A DNA stretch of 64,000 bases from Nocardioides anomalus (GTDB taxonomy: Bacteria; Actinomycetota; Actinomycetes; Propionibacteriales; Nocardioidaceae): NCBI RefSeq assembly GCF_011046535.1, contig NZ_CP049257.1:4030001-4094000 (forward strand), read 5' to 3'. Every line of letters begins with the position of its first letter. The first letter of the stretch is position 1. Below, piece after piece: positions 17,015 through 24,543 of the stretch. The notes below the pieces were generated by a model, which saw only the letters and a list, made by a program, of their open reading frames with translations, searched no databases and was not told where the DNA came from. The translations under genes were made by a program, and so were the position numbers.

Positions 17015-18666
17015 AGCGTGTCCGTGGGCGGGCTCGCGACGTACTCCAGCCGGAGCTCGCCGTCCTGGGCGCGGACGTCGACGTGGCCGGCGAAGCGCTC
17101 GTCGTCGCGGTCGGGGAAGTCCTCGCGCCAGTGCGAGCCGCGGGTCTCCTCGCGCAGCGCGGCGGCGTCGGCGAGCGCGGTGCTGATGGTGACCAGGTTG
17201 GTGGTCTCCCAGGACTCGAGGTCGACGGCCTCGGCGGGTACGCCGGCGAGCTTCTCCAGCACGGCGACGGCGTCCGCCAGGCCCGCGGCCGTGCGGAGCA
17301 CGCCGACCTGGGACGTCATCGTCTCCTGCAGCTCGCGGCGCAGAGTGCCGGCCACCAGGCCGGCGCTGCGCTCGTCCGGAGCGGGGTCGGCCCAGTCGCG
17401 CAGCTCGCCGGGCAGCACCTCGGCGATCCTGCGGGAGAAGACCAGGCCCTCGAGCAGGGAGTTCGAGGCCAGCCGGTTGGCGCCGTGCACGCCCGAGCAG
17501 GCCACCTCGCCGGTGGCGTAGAGCCCGGGCACGCTGGAGCGGCCCCAGAGGTCCGTGTGCACGCCGCCACTGGCGTAGTGGCAGGCCGGCGCGACCGGGA
17601 TGAGCTCGGTGACCGGGTCGACGCCGTACGAGCGGGCGGTGGCCAGGATCGTCGGGAACCGGCGCTCCCAGAACTCCGCACCGAGGTGGCGGGCGTCCAG
17701 CCACATGTGCGGGTGCCCGGTGTCGAGCATCCGGCGCATGATCGCCTTGGCCACCACGTCGCGGGGCGCGAGGTCGGCGAGCTCGTGCACGCCCTGCATG
17801 AACCGGCGGCCCTCGAAGTCGACGAGGAACGCGCCCTCGCCGCGCACCGCCTCCGAGATGAGCGGCTGCTGGCCGCGGGAGTCGGGACCGAGGTACATGA
17901 CGGTGGGGTGGAACTGGACGTACTCCAGGTCGCGCAGGGTCGCGCCGGCCCGCAGCGCGAGGGCCATGCCGTCGCCGGTGGAGACGGCCGGGTTGGTGGT
18001 CTGGGAGAAGACCTGGCCCAGACCGCCGGAGGCCAGGACCACGGCACGGCAGCGGACGGCACCGACTCCGTCGCGCTGGCCCTCGCCCATGACGTGCAGG
18101 GTCACCCCGGCCACCCCGCCGTCCTCCGCGAGGAGCAGGTCGACGGCCAGGGCGTGCTGGACGACCTCGATCTCGGGTGCGCGCTCGATCGCGGCGATGA
18201 GCGCCCGCTGGATCTCGGCTCCCGTGGCGTCGCCGCCTGCGTGCGCGATCCGGTCGCGGTGGTGGCCGCCCTCGCGGGTCAGCGACAGCTCGCCGTCCGG
18301 GTCGTGGTCGAAGTTGGTGCCGAGCGCGATCAGCTCGCGGACGGCCTCGGGTCCCTCCTCGACCAGCACGCGTACGGCGGCCAGGTCGCACGCGCCCGCG
18401 CCGGCGACGAGGGTGTCGACCTCGTGCTGCGCCGGGGTGTCGCCCGGGCCGAGGGCCGCGGCGATGCCGCCCTGCGCCCACTGGGTCGACCCGGCGTTGA
18501 GGACGTCCTTGGTGACGACCAGGACCTTGTCCACGCGGTCGCGCAGGCGCAGGGCCGCGGTGAGGCCGGCGATGCCGGAGCCGATGACGACCACGTCGGC
18601 CGTCGTGGTCCAACCGGGCTCCGGCGCGGTGAGGCGGCCCGGGAGCCGGCGTACGGGTGCGGTCAC
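17011..18666 (-). CDS. nadB: L-aspartate oxidase
   Basis: A 551-residue flavoprotein oxidising aspartate to iminoaspartate for quinolinate synthesis. The FAD-binding 'VVVIGSGIAGLTAALRL' is near the N-terminus. The catalytic fumarate-reductase-family segments are 'STQWAQGGIAAAL', 'YATGEVACSGVHGANRLASN' and 'ACHYASGGVHTD'. The helical C-terminal domain completes the usual length. GTG at 18666 is chosen over a TTG three codons upstream because TAGATT ends 7 nt before it, a leaderless promoter geometry. No nadA (quinolinate synthase) gene is in the window. Confidence 0.94.
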   Translation of the reverse strand: MTAPVRRLPGRLTAPEPGWTTTADVVVIGSGIAGLTAALRLRDRVDKVLVVTKDVLNAGSTQWAQGGIAAALGPGDTPAQHEVDTLVAGAGACDLAAVRVLVEEGPEAVRELIALGTNFDHDPDGELSLTREGGHHRDRIAHAGGDATGAEIQRALIAAIERAPEIEVVQHALAVDLLLAEDGGVAGVTLHVMGEGQRDGVGAVRCRAVVLASGGLGQVFSQTTNPAVSTGDGMALALRAGATLRDLEYVQFHPTVMYLGPDSRGQQPLISEAVRGEGAFLVDFEGRRFMQGVHELADLAPRDVVAKAIMRRMLDTGHPHMWLDARHLGAEFWERRFPTILATARSYGVDPVTELIPVAPACHYASGGVHTDLWGRSSVPGLYATGEVACSGVHGANRLASNSLLEGLVFSRRIAEVLPGELRDWADPAPDERSAGLVAGTLRRELQETMTSQVGVLRTAAGLADAVAVLEKLAGVPAEAVDLESWETTNLVTISTALADAAALREETRGSHWREDFPDRDDERFAGHVDVRAQDGELRLEYVASPPTDTL

Positions 18667-18673
18667 CGAAATC

Positions 18674-18679
18674 AATCTA
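18674..18679 (-). promoter_or_regulatory. leaderless -10 of nadB overlapping the panD stop codon
   Basis: On the minus strand TAGATT ends 7 nt before GTG 18666. Its first three bases are the TAG stop of panD (18677-18679). It would allow nadB-nadC-coaX to be transcribed apart from the pan genes. Confidence 0.5.
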
Positions 18680-19093
18680 GTGCGTGGTCAGGTCGCCGCG
18701 AGCCAGCGTGGGGTCCCCGAAGGTCTCGGCGGGGTCGAAGCCGGTGGCCAGGATCTTGTTGTCGGCGTCGACGAAGACCACGTGTGGCTTGAGGTCCTGG
18801 GCCTCGGCGGTCTCCATCTGGCCGTAGCCGATGAGGATCACCAGGTCGCCGGGGTGCACGAGGCGGGCGGCGGCGCCGTTGATGCCGATGACGCCCGAGC
18901 CGCGCTCGCCGGCGATCGTGTAGGTCTCCAGACGGGCGCCGTTGGTGATGTCGACGATGTGGACGAGCTCGCCGGGGAGCAGGTCGGCGGCCTCGAGCAG
19001 GTCCTCGTCGACGGTCACCGAGCCGACGTAGTGCAGGTCGGCCTGGGTGACGGTGGCGCGGTGGATCTTGCTCTTCATCATGGTGCGGAGCAT
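18677..19093 (-). CDS. panD: aspartate 1-decarboxylase
   Basis: A 138-residue pyruvoyl enzyme making beta-alanine from aspartate for pantothenate. The proenzyme self-cleaves between Gly24 and Ser25 ('[11 protein letters not shown]'). With the ATG at 19093 the serine is residue 25, as in E. coli PanD, which confirms the start. '[20 protein letters not shown]' includes the active-site region and 'VILIGYGQM' follows. Length is normal. ATG overlaps the panC stop as ATGA. Its TAG stop doubles as part of the candidate nadB -10. Confidence 0.97.
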   Translation of the reverse strand: MLRTMMKSKIHRATVTQADLHYVGSVTVDEDLLEAADLLPGELVHIVDITNGARLETYTIAGERGSGVIGINGAAARLVHPGDLVILIGYGQMETAEAQDLKPHVVFVDADNKILATGFDPAETFGDPTLARGDLTTH

Positions 19094-19941
19094 CAGGGGT
19101 GTCCAATCGTGAGGGGCATGTTGTCGATGAGGCGGGTGGAGCCGAGCTTGGCGGCGATGAGCACGCGCGCCTCGGTGCCGGGGGGTGCGTCGCGGGGCAG
19201 CTCGCCGAGGTCGGGATCGGTGACGACCAGGTAGTCCAGGTCGACGCCGTGGCCGGTGCGCAGGGCGGCGCGGGCGGCGCCCAGGGCGGCGTCCACGCCG
19301 CGGACGGCGTCCTCCTGGGCGCGGTGCAGGGCCTTGCTGAGGACGGCGGCCTCGCGGCGTTGGTCGGGGTCGAGGTAGCGGTTGCGGCTGGACAGGGCCA
19401 GGCCGTCGGGCTCGCGGACGGTCTCGGCGCCGACGACCTCGACGCCGAGGCACAGGTCGTCGACCATCCGGCGGACCAGGACCAGCTGCTGGTAGTCCTT
19501 CTGGCCGAAGACCGCGACGTCGGGCCGGACCAGCCCGAACAGCTTGGCCACGACGGTCAGCACGCCGCGGAAGTGGCCGGGCCGGGTGCGGCCCTCGAGC
19601 ACGGTGGCGAGCGGGCCGGGCTCGACCGTGACCTGGGGTTGGGCGGGCCAGCCGGGGTAGACCTCCTCGACCGCGGGGGCGAAGACCAGGTCGACGCCCT
19701 CCTTGTCGCAGATCCGGAGGTCCTCGTCGAGCGTGCGCGGGTAGCGCTCGAGGTCCTCGCCGGCGCCGAACTGCAGCGGGTTGACGAACACGCTCGTCAC
19801 GACGACCTCCGCGCGCCCTCGCGCCTCGCGCAGCAGGCTGGCGTGCCCGTCGTGGAGCGCGCCCATGGTGGGCACCAGGGCGACCGAGGCCTTCCCGGCG
19901 AGCCGCTCGCGGAGCTCGGTCCGGGTGGGGACGAGCTCCAT
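19093..19941 (-). CDS. panC: pantothenate synthetase (pantoate-beta-alanine ligase)
   Basis: A 282-residue ligase joining pantoate and beta-alanine with ATP. '[18 protein letters not shown]' carries the HxGH nucleotide-binding motif (HDGH). '[20 protein letters not shown]' binds pantoate, '[18 protein letters not shown]' is the family signature, and '[12 protein letters not shown]' is the KMSKS-like loop. Length is normal. ATG at 19941 overlaps the upstream reductase-like gene as ATGA. Together with panD and coaX it provides most of a route from aspartate and pantoate to phosphopantothenate. Confidence 0.97.
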   Translation of the reverse strand: MELVPTRTELRERLAGKASVALVPTMGALHDGHASLLREARGRAEVVVTSVFVNPLQFGAGEDLERYPRTLDEDLRICDKEGVDLVFAPAVEEVYPGWPAQPQVTVEPGPLATVLEGRTRPGHFRGVLTVVAKLFGLVRPDVAVFGQKDYQQLVLVRRMVDDLCLGVEVVGAETVREPDGLALSSRNRYLDPDQRREAAVLSKALHRAQEDAVRGVDAALGAARAALRTGHGVDLDYLVVTDPDLGELPRDAPPGTEARVLIAAKLGSTRLIDNMPLTIGHP

Positions 19942-20834
19942 CAGCGCACCCGGACGCGGGCCCGGGTCTCCGCGGCGTCGAGCGCCTCGCGGATGCGCTG
20001 GGCGCGGAGCGGCACCAGCCGGCCGTCGGTGACGGCGCGGCCGAGGGTGGCCCGCGCCAGCGCGACGTACGACGCCAGGGTCTGCGGGGCGTTGGCCTCC
20101 ACGTCGCGCAGGTGGGCCTCGACGGTGCCGAGGTCGCCGCGGACGATGGGTCCGGTGAGCGCGGCGTCGCCGTGGGCCAGCGCGTTGTCCAGGGCCGCGG
20201 TGAGCAGCGGGCGCAGCGTGCCGGCCGGGTCGTCGGCCCCGGCCGCGGAGAGGATCTCCATGGCCTCGGTGACCAGGGTGACCAGGTGGTTGGCGCCGTG
20301 GGCCAGGCCCGCGTGGTACAGCGTGCGCATCTCCTCGGGCACCCACATCGGCGTACCCCCCAGGTCGGCGACCAGGCCCTCGACCACGGCGCGCTCGGCC
20401 GGGTCGGCGGTGAGGCCGAAGACGGTCCCGGTCAGCCGCTCGAGGTCGACCGCCGTGCCGGTGAAGGTCATCGCCGGGTGCATCGCCGCGATCCGCGCGC
20501 CGACCGCGCGGGCCGGCTCGAGGACGGCCAGCCCGTGGCGGCCCGAGGTGTGCACGACGAGCTGACCCGGGCGCAGGGCGCCGCTGTCGGCCAGCATCGT
20601 CACCACGTTGCCCAACATGTCGTCGGGCACCGCGAGCAGCAGCAGGCCGGCGGTCCGGGCCACGGCTGTCGGCTTGCGGCGGGGTACGCCCGGCAGCAGC
20701 GAAGCGATGCGGCTGCGCGAGGCGTCGGACTCACCGGCGGCCGCGACCACGTCGTGGCCGGCCGCGCGGAGCGCAGCACTCAGGACGGCGCCGACGCGAC
20801 CTGCGCCGACGACGCCCACCCTCAGGGCGGACAT
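19941..20834 (-). CDS. Rossmann-like/DUF2520 oxidoreductase, candidate ketopantoate reductase
   Basis: A 297-residue protein and first gene of the pan-nad-coaX operon. The N-terminus '[20 protein letters not shown]' is a dinucleotide-binding fold, and '[19 protein letters not shown]' and '[14 protein letters not shown]' continue the Rossmann-like domain to about residue 130. '[11 protein letters not shown]' links to a helical DUF2520 domain. The overall plan resembles ketopantoate reductase, proline reductase and NADP-dependent dehydrogenases. It overlaps panC by ATGA, and no PanE-type gene is visible nearby, so ketopantoate reduction is an attractive inference rather than a demonstrated function. 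The ATG follows a GAGG ribosome-binding site. Confidence 0.82.
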   Translation of the reverse strand: MSALRVGVVGAGRVGAVLSAALRAAGHDVVAAAGESDASRSRIASLLPGVPRRKPTAVARTAGLLLLAVPDDMLGNVVTMLADSGALRPGQLVVHTSGRHGLAVLEPARAVGARIAAMHPAMTFTGTAVDLERLTGTVFGLTADPAERAVVEGLVADLGGTPMWVPEEMRTLYHAGLAHGANHLVTLVTEAMEILSAAGADDPAGTLRPLLTAALDNALAHGDAALTGPIVRGDLGTVEAHLRDVEANAPQTLASYVALARATLGRAVTDGRLVPLRAQRIREALDAAETRARVRVR

Positions 20835-21014
20835 CTCATTGACCTCGTTTTCGTTCCCGTCCCTCCGACCACTCCCGCGCCGATCGCTGCCTGCTCGATC
20901 GGTGCTGGAGCCGGTGTGGGTACCGGACTACTTCCTGTGCCAGTTCAACGACAACGGTACGGCGAAGTTTCCCGCCGCGGGAGCGGTACCCGCGTGACCT
21001 GGGCGACACCCGGG

Positions 21015-22889
21015 TCAGCTGACAAGGCGCCCGACCTCGACCGACTTCACGCAGACATCGACGCCCGGGTCGAAGCCCTTCACCCTGAGGGTGGCGATGG
21101 AGGTCGCCTGCACATTGTCGAGGACGCCAGGCCGGCGAGGGGTGAGCGAGTGGTCGTCCGGGTTCGCGCGGTCAAAGGTGGTCGCGCCGGTTCGGCGGAC
21201 GACGGTCCTCAGGCCGGTGGGCGAGCTGACCTCAGCTGTGGTCCGCACGACGAGGCCGGGTCCCTCGACAGGCTCGCCGAGAGCCCAGATCACCGAGACG
21301 TCGCGGGTGCTCGTGAAGCAGAGCTGGTTGCCTGACCTGATGGCCCGGTTCGGCGCATTCCGCAGCCTCAACTCTAATGGTCCGGCCACGCGGACCCACT
21401 CGATGTGCGCGGGTACCAGGTTCCCGCTGTCGTCGACGCGGTACAGGCGTCGGTCAGGATCGTCGAAGTGCAGATCCGGGACCGTCAGCCGCAGGACCCG
21501 GCCGACCCGGTTGTAGGGGCGGAAGTCGCCCGGCACCACGAAACCGGGTACATCACCACCCAGCACGGCGAAGGGCTGACCATCAGCTCCGATCACGGAG
21601 GCCGACTCACGTGCGTGCTCGACGTAATCCGGCGTCGCACCTTCCGGGAGCTGGTAACGGGCAGTAGGTCCGGTGGACCATGCGTAGCCGCCGAGCATGA
21701 CCACGATGGCGGACGCCACCATCGCGCGCCGTGCCACGGGAGGCGGCCGCAGCCGGCGGCCTCGGAGCCGGGCCGGCGATCGCCACGCCTCGAGCATTCC
21801 GACGGCGAACAGCGCCGTTGGCAGGTGGAAGTAGATGACGTTGTCCACGACGTGCACACCGAAGATGGACACCCGGTTCAGCACGAGCGCCAGAGTAGGC
21901 AGGAGCCAACCCGCCGCAGCGAACAACAGACCCTTCCACGCCGCCTCACGGGTAACCAAGAGCCACAGGACTGCGAGGCTGAGGGTGACGCAGCCGACGA
22001 TCAGGCTGAAGGCCGAGAAGCCGGTGGACCGCGGGTCGTGGAACCCGAGTGCGGTCGGCACGAGGGTGTGGACGAGGGAACGCACCAAGGCGTGCGCCGT
22101 GTCCGTGACCGACGGCCTGGGGACCGGGTCGTAGTAGTTCAGCCGGTAGTTGAGGGCCGCCGCCAGACAGATGGTCGCCAAGCCGGCCCAGGTCCACCAC
22201 GTGCGACGAGCGAGCACCCCCAGCGATTCGGCGGTCACGCGATCACGGAAGAGCAGGACCCAGAGCCCGAGGTACCCGATGAGCAGCATGGGCAACTCGT
22301 AGTCGAGCACCCCGAGCGCTGCGCCGGCCCAGCAGAGGATCGAGAAGCGTGACCCCCTGCCACGTACCACCTCGACCATTGCGGCGAACGAGAGGTAGCA
22401 ACCGATCAAGGCCGGCATGATGTTGACCCCGGCCGTCCACCAGTTGCCGAGCTGGAGCAAGGTGAGCGACGGCGCCACGACCACGCATCCCACAAAGGCG
22501 TAGCCCGTGCGCCCGTGCAGCACGACCATGAGCCAGACGACGCTGGCGACGACCCCCGCGAGCAGGACGAACAGCACGCACGGGATGACCCACGGGTGGT
22601 CTGCCACCGAGTCGGCCACCATGAGATCGACCAAACGAGACACGGGCGAGAAGTGTCGGAACAGGCCCATCGTCAGGTAGTCCCGACTCAGGTCGTTCTC
22701 TTGGGCCTCGCCCAGGAAGATGAAATCGTCCCAGAACAAGAACACGTTCCGCGACAGTCCGATCAAGAGCCCCGCGGACACCGCGGCGACAACGAGGAAG
22801 ACCGACCGCGGGAGCTCCGCGGCGGCCCATCCCCGGCCATGACCGCCACAGCTTGCCCGCGGCTCCCTCAGCGACCCCGGCGCGCCCAC
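21015..22889 (-). CDS. large GT-C-like membrane protein, paralogue of the protein at 13404-15359
   Basis: A 624-residue protein with about ten transmembrane helices (roughly residues 28-400) and a soluble C-terminal domain. After the first helix comes 'FLFWDDFIFLGEAQENDL', then 'LFRHFSPVSRLVDLM' and 'LLQLGNWWTAGVNIMPALIG', matching the plus-strand paralogue motif for motif. The C-terminal halves share 'G-N/R-LV-x-AH' and a closing 'SVEVGRL' element. The two are clearly related but divergent. A membrane glycosyltransferase using a polyprenyl-linked sugar is inferred from topology and the acidic pair. The GTG start at 22889 overlaps the upstream GT2-methyltransferase gene by 22 nt and is not certain. 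Confidence 0.68.
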   Translation of the reverse strand: MGAPGSLREPRASCGGHGRGWAAAELPRSVFLVVAAVSAGLLIGLSRNVFLFWDDFIFLGEAQENDLSRDYLTMGLFRHFSPVSRLVDLMVADSVADHPWVIPCVLFVLLAGVVASVVWLMVVLHGRTGYAFVGCVVVAPSLTLLQLGNWWTAGVNIMPALIGCYLSFAAMVEVVRGRGSRFSILCWAGAALGVLDYELPMLLIGYLGLWVLLFRDRVTAESLGVLARRTWWTWAGLATICLAAALNYRLNYYDPVPRPSVTDTAHALVRSLVHTLVPTALGFHDPRSTGFSAFSLIVGCVTLSLAVLWLLVTREAAWKGLLFAAAGWLLPTLALVLNRVSIFGVHVVDNVIYFHLPTALFAVGMLEAWRSPARLRGRRLRPPPVARRAMVASAIVVMLGGYAWSTGPTARYQLPEGATPDYVEHARESASVIGADGQPFAVLGGDVPGFVVPGDFRPYNRVGRVLRLTVPDLHFDDPDRRLYRVDDSGNLVPAHIEWVRVAGPLELRLRNAPNRAIRSGNQLCFTSTRDVSVIWALGEPVEGPGLVVRTTAEVSSPTGLRTVVRRTGATTFDRANPDDHSLTPRRPGVLDNVQATSIATLRVKGFDPGVDVCVKSVEVGRLVS

Positions 22890-24379
22890 ACGACCGAGCG
22901 AGGCGCGGGGACCGGCTCGACCTCGACCACGAACTGGTACGCGAACATCGTCGGCCGGAGTTTGACCAGCAGTGCGTCCAGGGCCAAGACGGCGCGCTTG
23001 ACCAGCGAGCGCTTGCCCGAGACGACGTCGACCGGCAGACCCGTCATCTCCATGCGGGTGACCTTGAAGCCGTTCTTCTGGATCATCCGCAGCAGGCTGC
23101 GCCGGGTGAAGAAGCGGACGTGGGTCTTGTCCAGGATGCCGCGCTGGTCGTAGTCGAAGACGCCCAGAACGGTGCGCGCGCGGGGGTACCAGTGACCGAA
23201 GTTCGGGACCGAGATGATGATTTTGCCGTTTTCGTTGAGCCGGCTACCCATCTCGCGCAGGAGCTGGTCGGAGTTGCGGAGGTGCTCGAGCACGTCGGCG
23301 GCTACGGCGAGGTCGTAGCCACCGCCCACCTCCTCCGGCAGCCCTTGCTCGAGGTCGGCCTGGAAGAACTCATCGACCCGCTTGTCGACGCCTGGGATTT
23401 CGAGGTAGTCGACGCCGGTGACGTGGTGGCCCCGGTCGCGCAGCAGCTCGCCGAGGAGTCCGCCCGAGCAGCCGACATCGAGCACACGGCCGGCCGGCAT
23501 GTCCTCAAGGAGGTGCTGTATGACAGTGTGCGAAGAGCCTTCGGACTCCTTGAGGTCGTACTCGTCGCCGACCTGGGCGAGCTCACCGGGCGTGAAGCCC
23601 ATCTTTGCCAGCCGGTAGACAGCAACGTCGGCGACCACGTCGGCGGCGTACTGCATGCCGTTGACGTAGCAGATCTCGTCGCCGTAGAACGTGGGGATGG
23701 GGATCTCGACGATCTTCTTGCCGTGGCTGTGCAGCGCGATGATGATCTGGGTGTCGAAGTTGAAGCCGTCGGAGGTCGCGGACAGGTCGAGCTCAGAGAG
23801 CGTGTGCACGTTGTACGCGCGGTACCCCGAGTGGAACTCGGAGAGGTCCGAGCCGAGCATCTTGTTCTCGACGCGAGTGAGCACCTTGTTGCCGACGTAC
23901 TTGTAGAGCGGCATGCCACCCTTCCGGGCCGCGCCGCGCTCCATCATCCGCGAGCCGAAAACGGCATCGCACTCGCCGCTGACCAAAGGCTCGACCATCG
24001 CGGGCAAGAACTCGGGCGCGTACTGCCCGTCCGCGTGGAGCATCACGATGATGTCGAGGTCGTGCTCGGCGGCGAGCTTGTAGCCGGCCTTCTGGTTGCC
24101 TCCGTAGCCGAGATTGCGCTCGTGGCGGATGACGCTGATCGGGAGATCGTGCGCCGACTTCTGGTAGTCGAGGCCTACCAAGTAGGTACGGTCGGGACTC
24201 GCGTCATCGCAGACAAACACCTCCGCGATCTTCGACCTGAAGGACTCGGGAATGCGGTCGAGCGTCTCGGGAAGGGTGGAGGCAGCGTTGTACGCCACGA
24301 CCAGCACTCCGATGCGGGGCTCCCTACCGAAAGGCGAGGTCGGCGGAGTGGTGGCGTCGAGGCTTGCGCGGTCAGTCAT
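22868..24379 (-). CDS. bifunctional GT2 glycosyltransferase - methyltransferase fusion
   Basis: A 503-residue protein with two recognisable domains. Residues about 20-260 form a dolichyl-phosphate-mannose-synthase-like GT2: 'RIGVLVVAYNAASTLPETL', 'EVFVCDDASPDRT', 'NLGYGGNQKAGYKLA' and the metal site 'VMLHADGQYAPE'. Residues about 295-470 form a class I methyltransferase: 'GRVLDVGCSGGLLGELL', 'YDLAVAADVLEHLRNSDQLL' and 'GKIIISVPNFGHWYPR'. The ATG follows AAGGATCTCA. It would transfer and also methylate a sugar, or modify two sites in one glycan. It is probably co-transcribed with the GT-C-like gene that overlaps its end. Confidence 0.88.
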   Translation of the reverse strand: MTDRASLDATTPPTSPFGREPRIGVLVVAYNAASTLPETLDRIPESFRSKIAEVFVCDDASPDRTYLVGLDYQKSAHDLPISVIRHERNLGYGGNQKAGYKLAAEHDLDIIVMLHADGQYAPEFLPAMVEPLVSGECDAVFGSRMMERGAARKGGMPLYKYVGNKVLTRVENKMLGSDLSEFHSGYRAYNVHTLSELDLSATSDGFNFDTQIIIALHSHGKKIVEIPIPTFYGDEICYVNGMQYAADVVADVAVYRLAKMGFTPGELAQVGDEYDLKESEGSSHTVIQHLLEDMPAGRVLDVGCSGGLLGELLRDRGHHVTGVDYLEIPGVDKRVDEFFQADLEQGLPEEVGGGYDLAVAADVLEHLRNSDQLLREMGSRLNENGKIIISVPNFGHWYPRARTVLGVFDYDQRGILDKTHVRFFTRRSLLRMIQKNGFKVTRMEMTGLPVDVVSGKRSLVKRAVLALDALLVKLRPTMFAYQFVVEVEPVPAPRSVVWARRGR

Positions 24380-24531
24380 TGAGATCCTTGTTCGCCGGAG
24401 TCAGCGTCAGGTGAGCGACGGCGGCAGCGCACCATGAGGACGCTCCAACACGGTAACAGCGGATGCCCGTGCTCGAAGCATTGGCGGGCCTGACGACGCC
24501 GCGTCGATTCGGACCGGTCCTGGCCACGCCC

Positions 24532-24537
24532 TAGAAT
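24532..24537 (+). promoter_or_regulatory. leaderless -10 element of the acyltransferase gene
   Basis: TAGAAT ends 6 nt before the GTG at 24544. There is no Shine-Dalgarno sequence, so translation is probably from a leaderless mRNA. Confidence 0.55.
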
Positions 24538-24543
24538 TCCGGG

